From Bacteroidetes bacterium OLB12 (lineage in GTDB: Bacteria > Bacteroidota > Bacteroidia > Cytophagales > Cyclobacteriaceae): a stretch of DNA of 64,000 nt. Position 1 is the first letter of the stretch, and the number at the start of each line of letters is the position of its first letter. Shown in pieces: positions 62,830 through 64,000 of this stretch. The translations under genes and the position numbers were made by a program. The notes beneath the pieces are model-generated. The model made no database searches and was not told where the DNA came from. It was given only the letters and a program-made list of their open reading frames with translations. The stretch covers positions 1-64,000 of the forward strand of contig LNFR01000110.1 of NCBI GenBank assembly GCA_001567185.1. The letters run 5' to 3'.

Positions 62830-64000
62830 ATGAAAATCTGTTGGCCCGTTCTGTTTATTCTCCTCAACCTTTCAGCTACTGCCCGCCAATTTGATGCAGC
62901 CGGAAGCGAGGCCCAAATGCAAGGCCTTACCGACCGGCAGAAGGTTCTGTTTATTAATCAAAATTTTTACGCACTATACAGTGCCGATTTTAATAACGCC
63001 AAAACCCTGGCCGAGTGGGCTGCCGCAAATGCAGCGGCCAACGGGTGGAAACAGGAAGAAGCCTATGCACAAATGAACTGGGGTATTGTAACCTACCTTT
63101 CGGGAGACTATGAGCATGTGCAGGAAAAATATTTTCGGGCACTTGCAGTATTCGAAGCGTTGAAGGACAAAGCGGGTATTGCTGCTGTAAATAATGAAAT
63201 GGCGGTTTTTTACCATAAGCAAAATGAGTTGGATAAAGCACTGGCCTGTTTAGCGGTTGCCGAAGAAAATGCCCGTGAGGTAAATGATCTTACGCGGCTT
63301 GGTACCGCGCTGGCACATCGCGGATCGTTTCTTTCCAGGCGCGGAAAAATTGAAGAAGCAAAACCCTACTATCTCGAAGTTTATGAAATCCGCAAAAAGA
63401 CAGCCGATAGTGTAGGATTGGGATATGTTCTGCTCGACCTGTCTGAAGTAGCGCTTCATGAGGGGAACTTAACCCAGGCGCTTAATTACATAAGCGAATC
63501 GAGCCGCATTCGCCAAAAGCTTGGCGATAAACAAGGTGTGGCCGTAAACCTGGTAACAAATGGAGAAGTGTTGCTTCAGGCAAAAAAATAAAAGAAGCGA
63601 TTACATCGCTTGAAGCCGGATTAAAACAGGGCGAAGCCATTGGTTATACCGATTTGGTGAAGTTTACGTTGGGTGCGTTGGCCGATGCACATTTGCAATT
63701 AAACGACTACAAAACGGCCTATACGTATCGCGAGCGGCAACATATCTTAAACGATAGTTTGTTTAACCTGGACAAAGCCAAAGTAATTCACGAAATGCAG
63801 ACCAAGTATGAAACCGTAAAAAAGGAAAATGAAATTCTGTTGCTCCGGCAGGAGAACCAGGTTAAAGATACAAGGCTTACTCAAAGCATGCAGGCCATTG
63901 TGGCCCTGTTGGGTGTACTGGCATTAATTCTGGCATTGGGATACCTGTGGAAAAACCGATTGCAATTAAAACAGCAAGCCGAATTGCAGTCAACGCGTGC
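62830..64000 (+). CDS. TPR-repeat sensor protein, frameshifted and cut by the window end
   Basis: This protein has a signal peptide (MKICWPVLFILLNLSATARQ), about six tetratricopeptide repeats (for example EKYFRALAVFEALKDKAG, ELDKALACLAVAEENAREV and GNLTQALNYISESSRIRQKL), a coiled-coil stretch, and a membrane segment ending VLALILALGYLWKN. The frame breaks in an A7 run at 63582-63588; one added A continues IKEAITSLEAGLKQGEAIG. The layout is that of Bacteroidota TPR sensor histidine kinases or LuxR/AraC-type sensor proteins, but the output domain lies beyond the window. Confidence 0.82.

Overview
The window comes from a Bacteroidota chromosome, most likely a Cytophagales (Cyclobacteriaceae- or Chryseolinea-like) organism. 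This rests on three things: promoter -7 boxes of the TAnnTTTG type in front of several genes; the gene families seen (DUF4295 beside rpmG/rpmB, a DUF6452/DUF6048-like pair, bacillithiol proteins BshC and YtxJ, an E1 alpha-beta fusion, many signal-peptide beta-barrel proteins); and a Bacteroidota-type tyrosine recombinase. Most genes are ordinary chromosomal genes with short spacers. About 19 coding regions or remnants are broken by single-base frameshifts, mostly in runs of A or T, and the conserved protein resumes in another frame. I read these mainly as sequencing or assembly errors and annotate the genes as whole, naming each break.

Layout. 0-5 kb: a GNAT/MarR pair with a perfect palindrome in its divergent promoter region, a tyrosine recombinase next to tRNA-Ser(TGA), and a secreted Ig-like protein. 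5-16 kb: an alkyltransferase-like protein, a sodium:solute symporter, clpS, recR, an aminotransferase, an HldE-type kinase, a degraded gene, an acetyltransferase-like protein and a LytS/LytR-type two-component pair. 16-25 kb: a beta-helix lipoprotein with an SO2930-type dihaem cytochrome, a GroES-family protein, an RmuC-like nuclease, rocD and an NlpE/META lipoprotein.

25-30 kb: the most interesting block, a tight same-strand run of alpha/beta-hydrolase, ATP-grasp ligase, GCS2-type carboxylate-amine ligase, class I glutamine-amidotransferase-like protein and a second ATP-grasp-like protein. It looks like a pathway that makes and trims an unknown amide-linked molecule. 30-41 kb: a degenerate thiamine-pyrophosphokinase-like protein behind a pair of mutually exclusive hairpins, prmC, ribD, a lipoprotein with seven propeller-like repeats, an exported superoxide dismutase, a 2OG-Fe(II) oxygenase, a chromate transporter, TonB, OsmC and YtxJ.

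41-64 kb: a large, very basic secreted repeat protein with eight GGGS-centred units, the E1 alpha-beta fusion, an antiporter, an M16 peptidase, a PAS sensor kinase, ispF, mnmD, the agmatine-to-putrescine pair, 5-FTHF cyclo-ligase, bshC and rimO. After these come a DUF6452/DUF6048-like pair, an AbiEi/AbiEii-type toxin-antitoxin pair, ftsY and the rpmB-rpmG-DUF4295 operon. A TPR sensor protein is cut by the window end.
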